From Heterodera schachtii (lineage: Eukaryota; Nematoda; Chromadorea; Rhabditida; Heteroderidae): DNA of 64,000 nucleotides. Every line of letters starts with the position of its first letter. The stretch's first letter is position 1. The stretch covers positions 535,249 to 599,248 of the forward strand of contig SIJG01000076.1 in assembly GCA_023374025.1 (NCBI GenBank). Direction: 5' to 3'. The notes under the pieces are model-generated. The model ran no database searches. It saw only the letters and a list, made by a program, of their open reading frames with translations, and was not told the DNA's origin. The translations under genes were made by a program, and so were the position numbers. Below are positions 1-10,169 of the stretch, piece by piece.

Positions 1-158
1 AAATAGAAACGGGCATTTGTTTTTCGATCTTGTAACACAAACTGATGTGTTTATTTTAATTTTATTTTAAAATATATTTTTTAAAGATTTTTTACTAAAA
101 AAGCATGGGGCGGTTAAAAAGCGGGATTGATAAGACCCAAAAAAAGAATGTCGAATTT

Positions 159-229
159 TCCACGGTTGCTTAATGGACGGGTGTCCATTGGATTGGTTGT
201 AGGCGCGGGTTCGATTCCCACCCGAGGCT
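159..229 (+). tRNA. tRNA-like sequence, probably a degenerate tRNA or SINE head
   Basis: A perfect B-box (GGTTCGATTCC, 208-218) and a near A-box (TTGCTTAATGG, 166-176) have tRNA-like spacing. The T-stem has one mismatch and the acceptor stem about two. I cannot form a convincing anticodon stem; the middle folds as AATGGAC/GTCCATT instead. So this is probably a tRNA pseudogene or a Pol III-type SINE head, within an intron of the BTB gene. The same sequence sits at 32311-32381 in the inverted copy. Confidence 0.4.
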
Positions 230-323
230 TAACATTTTGCTCATTAACATTAATTTTTTTTTTTTTTTTGGAAAAATTACTACAATTCTCAAAAGTTTTA
301 ATAATTTTTTGGAGGTTTTTTAG

Positions 324-3300
324 ATTGTATCAGCTCATAGAGCGATTCTCTCCAGTGCTTCCGATGTTTTTGAAGCAATGTTCCGTTATGACGAGCAAAA
401 TTTAAAGAATTCCATTGGAAAAGGTAATAAAATATTTCATCCAAAGTTTTTTAAAAAGTTTATTTTAATTTAAGATCATGCCACTAAGAAAGATCCAATT
501 TTGGTGACTGACATTGAAATTGGGGCGTTCGAAGCGATGCTAACATTTATTTACACGAAGCGTTTTAACGGATTGGATGCCAATAATTGGTTGGACGTTT
601 TAAAAGCCGGTGAAAATTTATAATTGGGATTTTAAATAAACTTATTTTTAATTATAGCTGATAAATATAACATCAATGGCCTGGTAAAGAAATGTGCCAA
701 CTTTTGTGCCAATGTTCCAATTCAAAAGTTGCCAAATGTTTTTGTGGCTTTTGAACAGGCTTTGTCGCTGAATATGGAGGTGAGGAAGTAATTTTAATTA
801 TTAATGGCATAAAAACATAAATTAATGGGACTTGGAAGTTGTGAAAAAACCGAAAAATGTGATTAATAATAAGAGCCCGGACAGGAATACAGACAAAAAA
901 TTTACGGGTCTTCAGAAAATTCAAGACAATTTTCATTAATTTCTTGTCCATGTTTCAGCTTTTTGTCTATATTTTTCGTCTATATTATAAAATTCTATGG
1001 TATGATCCACGATAGGTTAAAGTAAGGATTATATATTTATTTTATTTTGGGATTTTGCTCACCGCTGTTTGCGCTACATTGATCAAAATATCAGTGATTT
1101 GATAAAATCAGAATCCTTTTTACAAATTCAACAAAATTTGTTATATGTTATTCTCGAGAGCGAGCAGCTGAGAATTAGAGAAATTGAAATTTGGAATGCG
1201 GTAAAATAAATATTTAAATTACAATTAATTATTTTAAATTTAGGCACTCCATTGGGCTGACGAAAAGTGCCGTCAAAAAGGCATCGAATGTTCTGCTGAA
1301 AATCGGCGCGAAATGCTTGGCTCGGCATTGTTCAACATCCGTTTTCCAATCATACCAAAAGAGGAATTTTCAAAAAGCGTTGGTAATAAAATATTTTGAT
1401 TATAGAGAGTTTTCTATTTTGAAAATGCTTGAACCTCAGGGCTTTTCATAATTATACCGTATTTACTCGAATATAACCCCCTTCAAAGATGGGGTTGTAT
1501 TCGAGGGTGGGGCTTTACTGTTCAACCCTTTTTTACAAAATTTCTATGATTTGATTTAAAATTTTTCCAATAGCAAATTTTTATTAGTTTTTGACATAGG
1601 TCAAAATATTTGGTTTTTTGCATAATGGTACAATTTAAATTTTATCCTGAAAATTTTAAAATGAAAAGATTTTTCATTTTGCCCCTTGAAAAGGCCAAAC
1701 TCAATTGATGACTCATTTTATGAATGAATTAATTGTCTAATTAATTATCCATTTAAACCAAACTTTAGTTTCAACTGGTGTGTTAACAACTGAAGAAGTG
1801 ATCAGCATTTACCAGCATTATTCCCATCCAAATTTAAGTGATGCCCCTGGGCTTTTCCCATTGAAATTTCCCACTCATCAACGATACAAAAACGAAGGCA
1901 CAATTGAGATGGAAATTGAAAAAGTGTCAGAATTTGTGGTGGAGGAGGTGGGAAGTGAGCGATTAAGCGATGCCGTGGACATTGGGGGATTTTCATGGAA
2001 AATAATGGCACAAATCAACATGAAAAACAATGAGAAATGGTTGTGCTTTTACCTTAACAACAATGGACTTGAAAATGGTAAACCAAAAGTCATTTTCATA
2101 AATATGGAAAGGATAAAAATAATTAATCTTCATAAAAAATTATTAACTTAATCTTTTTAAAGATGAATTACATTTATTAAATTCTTTTTTTCAGTGATTT
2201 TTTTTTTACTATTTTCTCGTATTTATTAACTAAATTTAATATTTAATTTAATTAATTGAAAAATATGAAAAATACAAAAGATATGGAAATTTTGGTCAAC
2301 TGCTCCTAATGAAGGCTTTAAGGTACTTATAAGTTTAATTGGTATTTTCACATACTTTTTCAATACAAAACTTTTTTTGAAACCCAATGAAATTTTTTGA
2401 AATTTTAAAGATAAATAGAAAATTCTTAGGACTAACAAAATTATATGAATTAAGTCTCTATATAACCATTTAAAAATAAAATTTCAAAAAATTTCTTTGG
2501 GTTTTAAAAAAGATCTGGTCAAACAATTCTTAAATAAGACTTATTAAATTTTATGACACATAAAGCACGTGTGAAAAGTACCAGTTAAACTTAATAAGTA
2601 CAGGCTTAAACATAATGTAATGATTATTTTGTTGAAAGTTCATTTTATTGTGCAGAAATTTGGTTTTGTAAAACTTCGATCACTTTTCGAATTGTTTCTC
2701 AAAAGAGCGAAACGAGGGATTTAATTGGAAGAATGGATGATCGCATTTTTAATAAAGAAAAACCTACCATTGGATTTTCATATTTCATTAGTTTTTCGGT
2801 GAGTGGCGATTCAAATAAATTTATTTTTCCAAATAATAATCCCTACTTTTGTGTTCCTATCGCCTCCTATTTTTATATTATATAATTGCGGTTCAAAATA
2901 ACAGTTATAATCGGAAATTTCGCTAATTAACATGTTTTATAAAAACAATTAAGGAATTGTTGGACGCGAGCAAAGGATTTTACAACAAAGAAGAGGATAA
3001 AGTAAAATTGGCCATTGATGTCATTGTGGACGAGCCAAAAGCGGAGAAAATTATTTCCGATCCGAACAAATCCAACGGCACACTTTCGATGGAAATTAAA
3101 AAATTATCGGAATTTGCACGAGAAATCATTTTGAGTGAACGTAATAGCGAAAGTGTGTATATAAAGGGAATGCCATGGAAAATACTGGCAGAAATAAAAA
3201 AGAAAAATGAAAGCACTGACAATGAGAAATGGTTGGGCATTGGCCTTTTGTGCGACGCTTCTGAAGATGGTTTGCTTATCAAATGATATTTTACAAATAA

Positions 3301-4727
3301 AACATAGTTTTGTATATGGTCCTGTTAGTCTTCGACAGTGATTGGTTTCGACAGTAAAGTTTATTTTTATTAATGTTCTAATGGTACAAGTATTGTTAAA
3401 TTTTTAAAATTAAAATGAAACCACAGGCTCTCTTATACATTGTTGCGATTTACGTATTTTGCTATAAGAGCCTGCAGATTTGCATTTTGGCACTCAAATC
3501 CGACATTAATTAGCAGATATTCGCACATGATTTCTAAGTAATTTTTTGTATGAGATTTGTATAGAAAAAGTGAAAACGAAAAATTTTTGACAAAAAATCC
3601 TATAAAAATCTTTTTTTATTATTATTTACTTCAATTATAAATTTTGTATATGCAAATTATACACTAATACTAATTCATGTTTACAATAAATTATGTAGAA
3701 AATTAATTAAAAAGTACTGTCGAAACCAATTCACTGTCGAAATCAATCACTGTCGAAAACATCTGGTACGTTGTATATTGCCTCGGTGGCAATCCTGAAG
3801 AATGGGGGTTTCTAATTTAACTTATTTATTTTGTGCTCATAATTAGTTTCTGGGGGTTATCGAGGGTGCTGATTACGAATCTGAACTTGGATTTCCCTAA
3901 TTTCGAACCCCGGACCTGAATTCGAACAAAAAAATGAATTTTTTTTCAAAAATACACGTTAAAATCGACCAAATGTTCGCGAAAATTGCGTATTTTCTAT
4001 TCAATTAATAATTGAAGCATTGTTTTGCACCAAAATAAATAGATTCGAAGCTTTCCCCAGAAAACTCATCTTTTGAAAAAATTTCAAGTTTGGGGTTCTG
4101 AATTGGGCAAACCCAAGTTCAGATTCGTGACCAGCGCCCTTGAAAACCTCTGGAAACTGATTTTGAGCTAAAAAAAATTTTTGAAAATAGAAACCCCCAT
4201 TCTTCAGGATTGCCTTGGTGTTTCAACCTTTATTTGAATAGGTTTTCTCATATTTTTTAATTAGAATTTAAAATGTTTTTTAAGGTTATGTTCAATTTTT
4301 AATTATTCAAAATTTCTAATTGTAAGTAAAAATTTATTTTAATTAAACCTTTTGAATGTCGACTCCCATTAATTTAGGCGAGAGACTCTATGGAAATACG
4401 TTAAAATATAATTTATTGGTATTTAATTTGCTTTAGATGGAAATTGGAGCCGCGAATGTTCGGCAACATTTCGAATTGTCTCTCAAAAGAGCGATGTGGG
4501 GGATTTTAAGAAAGAATTCAATGAAATAGTTTTTAACAATAAAGAGAAGTCTTGGGGTTTTGGAAATTTCATTTCTTTTGCGGTGAGTGACGGCCGATGC
4601 AATTAATTAATTAATTGCATTTTTAATTTTGAAATCATAAATTAAGGAATTAATGGACCCAAGCAAAGGCTTGTACAACAAAGACGAGGACAAAGTCACC
4701 CTGGCCATTAAGTTTATGTGTGAATAA
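324..4727 (+). CDS. BTB-BACK-MATH-MATH protein, intact, 5' end off window
   Basis: Likely substrate adaptor for a cullin-3 ubiquitin ligase (known role of BTB-MATH proteins). Exons read as 324-423, 475-609, 658-779, 1051-1200, 1244-1382, 1769-2077, 2656-2798, 2954-3269, 4437-4582 and 4647-4727. They join without a frameshift or stop (1641 nt, 546 residues in window). The first ~120 residues are BTB (SASDVFEAMFRYD, FEAMLTFIYT, YNINGLVKKC). BACK follows (FAHRCLRYIDQN, ALHWADEKCRQKGIE). Then come two MATH domains of USP7-like form (GGFSWKIMAQI, TFRIVSQKSE; then IKGMPWKILAEI, SATFRIVSQKS, SWGFGNFISFA), ending FMCE. Exon 1051 lacks an AG acceptor; using AG at 1025-1026 adds eight open codons. The BTB start lies upstream, as the related copies show. 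The 1.17-kb intron 3270-4436 holds two MITEs. Role in this organism is inferred. Confidence 0.85.
3331..3757. mobile_element. MITE with TTCGACAGTGATTGG inverted ends
   Basis: The left end TTCGACAGTGATTGG followed by TTTCGACAGTA is mirrored at the right by TACTGTCGAAACC and ATCACTGTCGAA. The interior is AT-rich and has no ORF. It lies in the intron between the two halves of MATH2 of the 324-4727 gene and is missing from the inverted copy. Superfamily not assigned; no clear target duplication seen. Confidence 0.65.
3788..4214. mobile_element. MITE with GGCAATCCTGAAGAATGG ends
   Basis: Terminal inverted repeats GGCAATCCTGAAGAATGG / CCATTCTTCAGGATTGCC. It carries inward-facing copies of the dispersed 'gctgat(c/t)acgaatctgaac' repeat. 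The same family occurs at 37958-38556, where an exact 8-bp target duplication points to hAT. Flanks here (CTCGGTG / CTTGGTG) are a near-match. Located in the same intron as the MITE at 3331. Confidence 0.7.
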
Positions 4728-5360
4728 CGTAAACATTTTGAGGAGGATTGAAAAGGGAACGGAAGGAAATCAGCGGAAAGAGTTTTCTGGAAGGCACAAA
4801 TTAAATATTTAATGAAAAACTGTCACTTTTTGTATTCGGAAATCTTTTAATTTTTTCTTTTTTTTGTGTCTTTGGGCCTTTTCATTTTAATTTTTGTTTT
4901 CTTTTCGCTTATTTTTGTCCTTCTGTTCTTTTTATTTGAGTAATTCTCTCATTTGAATTTGCTTGGCTTGATAAATAAAGCCCGAATTTTGAGGCATATG
5001 CTTTTTTTTCTTTTTGCCAAATGCTACGGCCTAATACGCACGAAAAACGGTTTTAGGGATTCAAAATTTTTGTGTCAGGAGATCCATCAGGATTAATCCC
5101 GCGAAACGGGCAATGGATCCCGATCCCGTCAGGGCTATAATATTTTACAAATCCGACTTTTTCTGCATAAATATTTCCTAATTTTTGGACAGTTCGGTGG
5201 CACATTTTTGGCACGTTTTTTTAATATATTTCTGAGAATTAATAAAATTTTCTAAGAAAATTCAAACGTATTTATTATGGGCGCTGTTTAACGATAATTA
5301 CCCCATTTAAATACCCATTATTTGTTCATCTTTTATTTATTTACCGACACGTCCTTAAAA

Positions 5361-6545
5361 TTGGGCGCGGCATTGTTCAACATTCGTTTTCCATTCATAC
5401 CAAAAGAGGAATTTACAAAAAGCGTTGGTAATAAATAATATTTAGATTAATCTTTAAAAATTAAATAATTAATTAGCTAATTAATTGTCCATTTCAATCA
5501 TTCAGTTCCAACTGGTGTGTTAACAACGGAAGAAGTGGACAGCATTCGATACAAATACGAAGACACAATTGAGATGGAAATTGACAAAGTGTCCGAATTT
5601 GTTCTGGAGGAGGTGGGAAGTCGCCGATTTAGCGATGCTGTGGAAATTGGGGGATTTTCATGGAAAATATTGGCAAAAATCATAACGAAAAATGAAAACC
5701 ATGAGAAATGTTTGTGCTTTTACCTTAAATACGAGGCCCTGAAAAAGGTGAAAAAAAGTCACTTTTTGATGGTTTAGGTTTTTTCAGCACCTAAGAAAAC
5801 CTATAAAATTGTTTTTTTGCAATTTTGAATCTGGGACAGTGTTTTCCTTGTAATTTATGTATTTAGAATTTTTGTTCGAATTCGGGTTCGGGCTTCGGAA
5901 TTTTTAAAAATTAAATGTCATATTCGTGGTCAGCACCCAAATTACCCTAGAATGAATATTTTATTTTATTGTGCAGAAAATTGGTCTTGTAAAAGTTCGG
6001 CAACACTTCGAATTGTTTCTCAAAAGAATGGCACGGAGGATTTAATTGGAACTTTAAATGACCAAATTTTAATAAAGAAACATGTAGCATTTGATATAAT
6101 TTTATTAGTTTTGCGGTGCGTGGCGATTCAAATAAATTTCTTTTGCTTAATAAATTACCTACTTTTGTGTTCCCTCATTTTATTTTTTGCATCTCCAAAA
6201 CATCAAATTAAGGAATTGTTGGACCCGAGCAAAGGATTTTACAACAAAAACGAAGACAAAATAAAATTGGCCATTGATGTCATTGTGGACGAGCCAAAAG
6301 CGGAGAAATTTGTTTCCGATCCGAACAAATCCAACGGCACAATTTCGATGGAAATTAAAAAATTATCGGAATTTGCACGAGAAATCATTTTGAGTGAACG
6401 TAATAGCGAAAGTGTGTATATAAAGGGAATGCCATGGAAAATACTGGCAGAAATAAAAAAGAAAAATGAAAGCACTGACAATGAGAAATGGTTGGGCATT
6501 GGCCTTTTGTGCGACGCTTCTGAAGATGGTTTGCTTATCAAATGA
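5361..6545 (+). pseudogene. BTB-BACK-MATH pseudogene, 5'-truncated tandem copy
   Basis: A truncated relative of the 324-4727 gene. It keeps the end of a BACK exon (to 5427), the MATH1 N-part (5506-5747; TIEMEIDKVSEFVLEEVG), the MATH1 middle (5977-6115; SATLRIVSQKNGTEDLIG) and the exon 6213-6545 (ELLDPSKGFYN...IKGMPWKILAEI). BTB and most of BACK are gone. One T is missing near 6068 compared with the copy at 36.3 kb, which shifts the frame, and the 5747 junction is also out of phase. The exon 6213-6545 is itself open and about 98% identical to 2954-3286, so the duplication or a conversion is recent. Further 3' relics, including an AITLSIDFTCE-like end, continue to about 6840. Confidence 0.8.
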
Positions 6546-6839
6546 TATTTTTAATAATTAAAATTATTTTTGTATATTAATTTGGTGTAATATTTTTATT
6601 TGAATAGACTTATGCAAACAGTAAGAATTTTTTTACTAAAACTTTTCGACTTCGAGTGGTAATAATTTTGCGGTGATTCTAAACATGTAGAGCTTCAGAA
6701 TGATACTAAGATTGTTTGATTTGGCCAACATAAAAAAAAGTTATGGCTTCATAAAGGTGTCTCAGACGCAGTTGGCCAGACGCAGTTGACCCCTACCGGG
6801 ACAAAATCACTTTGTCCATTGATTTTACATGTGAATAAC

Positions 6840-7930
6840 GAAAATCATTTTGAGAAGGATTGAAAGGGAAAGGCAGGAAATCAGCAGGAAGAATTTTCTG
6901 GAGGGCACAAAATTATCAATTTATTGATAAATTATCCTATTTTTGTATTGGCCAATCTTTTTTTATTTATTTTTGTATCTTTTGGCCTCTTCGTTTTAAT
7001 TATTTATTTTCTTTTTTCGCCTCTTTTTTTGTCCTTTCGTTCTTTTTAAATTGAGTAAATTTCTCACTTGGATTGGCTTGGCTTGATAAGTATAGCCAGG
7101 AATCGGAAGCGAATAACAATTAAATTTGAGAGCACAACAAAAATGAAAAGAAAAAAACATTAAAAAAAGAAAAACAAATAAATTAATTGCTCAATAAATT
7201 GAGTCCGGATACACTCCAATCGGTTCTGAAAAATTACCTGCTTTATCTTTATGGCGGCAATGCTTTTACATGGAAATTGGCAAAGACAGAAAATATGGTA
7301 AAATAATGAGAAGTATATTCATTTTGACACCTTAAATTTAAATTTTTAAATTTTTCATTTCATTTAAATGTGGACAATTTTTGTATTAAATAAATAATAA
7401 ATGTGTTATTTTAATGCAGCAATGACAAAAGTGTAAATGGCCTGAGGTAAAGCTCTAGGTAAGTAATCTATTAATAATTTAAAAATTTCAGCGCAAAAAA
7501 CGCAGAATTAATTATTTTAATGCAAAATAAGTAAAAAATTATGACAAATTTTCAAATTCTTCCATGGCGGCGCTATCGGCACCTCCGGACCCTTTTCCCA
7601 AGAAGCTTTTTTTGAATAAACACATCAAAATTTGGGTGAAAAAGCAAAAAAGAAAAAAAAATATTTTTTTGTTCATTTTTATAAAACCTTATTTTGGTCA
7701 AAATCTAAGAATTTTTATTTATTTTTTGTCGAAAAATTGAGAGCACTTGGAACAAATGATGAGTTTTGTATCGTTCAATAACATAAAATAACTAAGAATT
7801 CTCGACTTGAATATAAATTTCAATAATTCTCGAGAGTTTCCAAAAAAATATTTAATCAATATAGGCAAAAATTGAGATTTCAGAATCATGACCATAACAT
7901 TTTAAAAAAGTAACAAAAAAAAAAAAAATG
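6840..7930. other. 3' flank relic and AT-rich DNA, no gene seen
   Basis: 6840-7085 matches the 3' flank of the first gene (4727-4990), showing that the tandem copy included downstream DNA. The rest is AT-rich with homopolymers. A fragment of the GC-rich palindromic repeat lies at 7563-7595. No supported coding exon. Confidence 0.5.
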
Positions 7931-7934
7931 GTGA

Positions 7935-8418
7935 GTCGTTCCACAAAAAAGCTCAGTGATTGATTGGTCATTTTCCGGAAGCAAAAGTGCCTGATCCGGA
8001 ACCCGGACCGGCCCGGTTAAGAACAATTTTTTGTTCAGTTTTTCAAGGGCTATCTCCCAGGCCGGGTCTGGTTCTTGATCCATTCACTTTGAGCCCGTCA
8101 TGGGTCGGGCACATCTGCCTGAGGACCCTCAGCCTCGCCCTCGACCCTGTCGATGGCCAACCCAAGCTAAGCTTGCCGGTACCAGCGGCTTTTTTGTACA
8201 GCTCGATGAGCTCTACAAAATGGTATCAATGGCGTCCGGCTGTGTCTACTAGAAATGGAGAAAATTGGCAAGAAATGTTGTGAAAAATTGAAAAATTAGA
8301 AAATGACTTGCGTCCCGCCGTACATTATTGTTAACCGGACGGCACCGTGTTTTGTGAATTGAATAAGTAAATTTATTTATTTAATTTTATCGATTACTGA
8401 GCTTTTTTGTGGAACGAC
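7935..8418. mobile_element. MITE with GTCGTTCCACAAAAAAGCTC ends
   Basis: Terminal inverted repeats GTCGTTCCACAAAAAAGCTC (left) and GAGCTTTTTTGTGGAACGAC (right) enclose a GC-richer interior. An open frame at 7960-8283 lies inside the element and does not resemble a transposase. Target duplication unclear. Confidence 0.7.
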
Positions 8419-9480
8419 CTAGCACCAAAATAAAATACTTGAAAAAGACGAAATTTCAAATAGGATATCAATGATGGAAAGCCCAATTTGAATGGTACCA
8501 GTCAGAGATGGCACGGAATTCCGATTTCCAAAACATTTTTGGGGTCCGAATCGCGATTTCCGAAAAATTTTTGATCCTCGGAATTACAATTTCCGAAAAA
8601 TTTTTTAGCAATGGAGGGATGAAAGATTAGTAGTTTTCTTAGCAATCTCTCATTCAAAATCCTTTTTTTAAACGGCGCCTCTTTTTCGAGTGCCAAATTT
8701 TCTTTGAATTTATAAATCTATCAATCCCAAAAAGGGCAATATTGGACAAATTCTGTTAATAAATCTTGCAAAATTTCGCGTTTCCCCCGGCGTCGCCGCT
8801 GCTCCTCTCACTTGAGTAGAACCTATGAATAATTAAATGGGTTAAAAATTTTGCAAAAAAAATCTTTATAAATAAAAAGAAATTAGCGGGAATTTTTGCA
8901 AATCTTCACCTTTAAAGAATCAAAAAATTTTATATAAAAGAAAATGTTTGTGTTGATGATTCCTACTTCTATAATAAAATAAAATTTCCATGCAAAATTT
9001 AAAAAATCAATAATTAACTAAAAAATTGATGAAAATACTATTATACAACATAGATTCCCTATAAAAATTTATATTGCATTATAGTAACTGTGGATAATAA
9101 AACTTTTATAATTTATTATGTATATCTTCCATGAAAATTATCCATTTTTTATTTCATTTAAAAAATAGATAATTCACTAAAAGCACCAGTAGGATACTGT
9201 ATTAAAAAATATATAAACATGTGATGCGAATATAAAAAATCATTAAAACACCACTGATCAATTATGTTGCCTATTCTTATTGCAAAGATTGTAAAATGCA
9301 AGCAAAATAAAATTATACAAAATTATATCCCCTGTAAAAATGAATATATTATATTATTGCAACCGTAGAAATACAAATTTTTAGAATTTATTATATCTAT
9401 CAACCTTTTATTTTATGTTATTTTTAAAAATAGATACTTAATTAAATTTAAAGGATAGATACTTTAAAGTGTCGGTTTAC
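8419..9480. other. AT-rich intergenic DNA with two old diverged repeats
   Basis: About 9044-9175 and 9310-9435 are recognisably related (both read 'ttatacaa..ta.atcccct.taaaaat' and continue with matching islands), offset about 265 bp. No exon or RNA gene could be supported. Confidence 0.4.
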
Positions 9481-9871
9481 CTCAGTTCGGCCGTCATGGT
9501 TCGGCCCCAGCGTGTTTTTCCAGTATAAATTTCTATAACTTTTTTCTTTGGACAACCAAATCCAACATTGTTGGTATCATTCGAAAGCTTAATGTATTTA
9601 GAAATTTTTTCTAAGCTATTTCTTCGAGATTAGACAATATCAAAAAAGTTATACATGAATATTGCGAAAAACTCGAAATTTTTGCAGTTTTTTCTTAATA
9701 AAATTTTTTCCATGCTTGAAAAACTTTTGGCTTTTTGTAAGGCTAATAGAGCATGTTAAGAGCTTTCGAATGATACCAAGATTGTTGGATTTGGATCACA
9801 AAGAAAAAGCTATAATGGAAAAACAAGTTGGGGCCGGACCGTGAGGGCCGAACTGTGACGGCCGAACTGAG
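9481..9871. mobile_element. MITE with CTCAGTTCGGCCGTCA ends
   Basis: Left end CTCAGTTCGGCCGTCA, then GGTTCGGCCCCAGCG; right end TGACGGCCGAACTGAG preceded by GGGGCCGGACCG. The AT-rich interior holds two copies of the dispersed 'ctttcgaatgataccaa' repeat in inverted arrangement. No transposase. Target duplication not clear. Confidence 0.7.
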
Positions 9872-10169
9872 CGAGTCCGCAAAGCGTCGGTATTTCGGTG
9901 ACAGAATGACAAATATAGTAATTATATTCAAAAAAGGTTCCTACGGTTCTTTCCATGCAAAAAAACAAACAAATAATTGGCAACAAAGTAACAAAGACAA
10001 AATTTTAAAATGCTTTTATCCAAAGAATGAAAAGAAAAGACAACCAAAAATGAAAAATATTTGCAGCGAACAGTGAACAAAACCCAGAAGAAAACAAAGT
10101 GATAGAGGAAAGAAAGGAAAAACTAAACTACGGTAATATTTTGTCACATACAGTAACCATCCGCCAAAT

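Larger units (their letters stand above)
1..4772. repeat. Left arm of large inverted duplication
   Basis: Positions 1 to about 4772 match the reverse complement of about 24765-32539 in exon order, introns and the tRNA-like sequence. Homology reaches the first base of the window. The arms differ by insertions: MITEs at 3331-3757 and 3788-4214 here; an LTR element, a fold-back element and about 150 bp at 28876-29030 in the other arm. Identity is high but not complete, so this is not an assembly mirror. Confidence 0.9.

Noticed and set aside
127..405. 92-codon open frame on the plus strand
   Set aside because: It runs across the tRNA-like sequence, an intron and a BTB exon in the wrong frame; the BTB frame is supported by homology and splice signals.
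2656..2798. First reading of the repeated exons as PHR domains (BTBD6 type)
   Set aside because: The order GMPWKI / W..K..ATLRIVSQK / WGFxNFISFA / DPSKGFYN matches MATH domains of the USP7 type better.
7960..8283. 107-codon frame with GC-rich composition as a gene
   Set aside because: Lies wholly between the inverted ends of a MITE and has no domain or paralogue.
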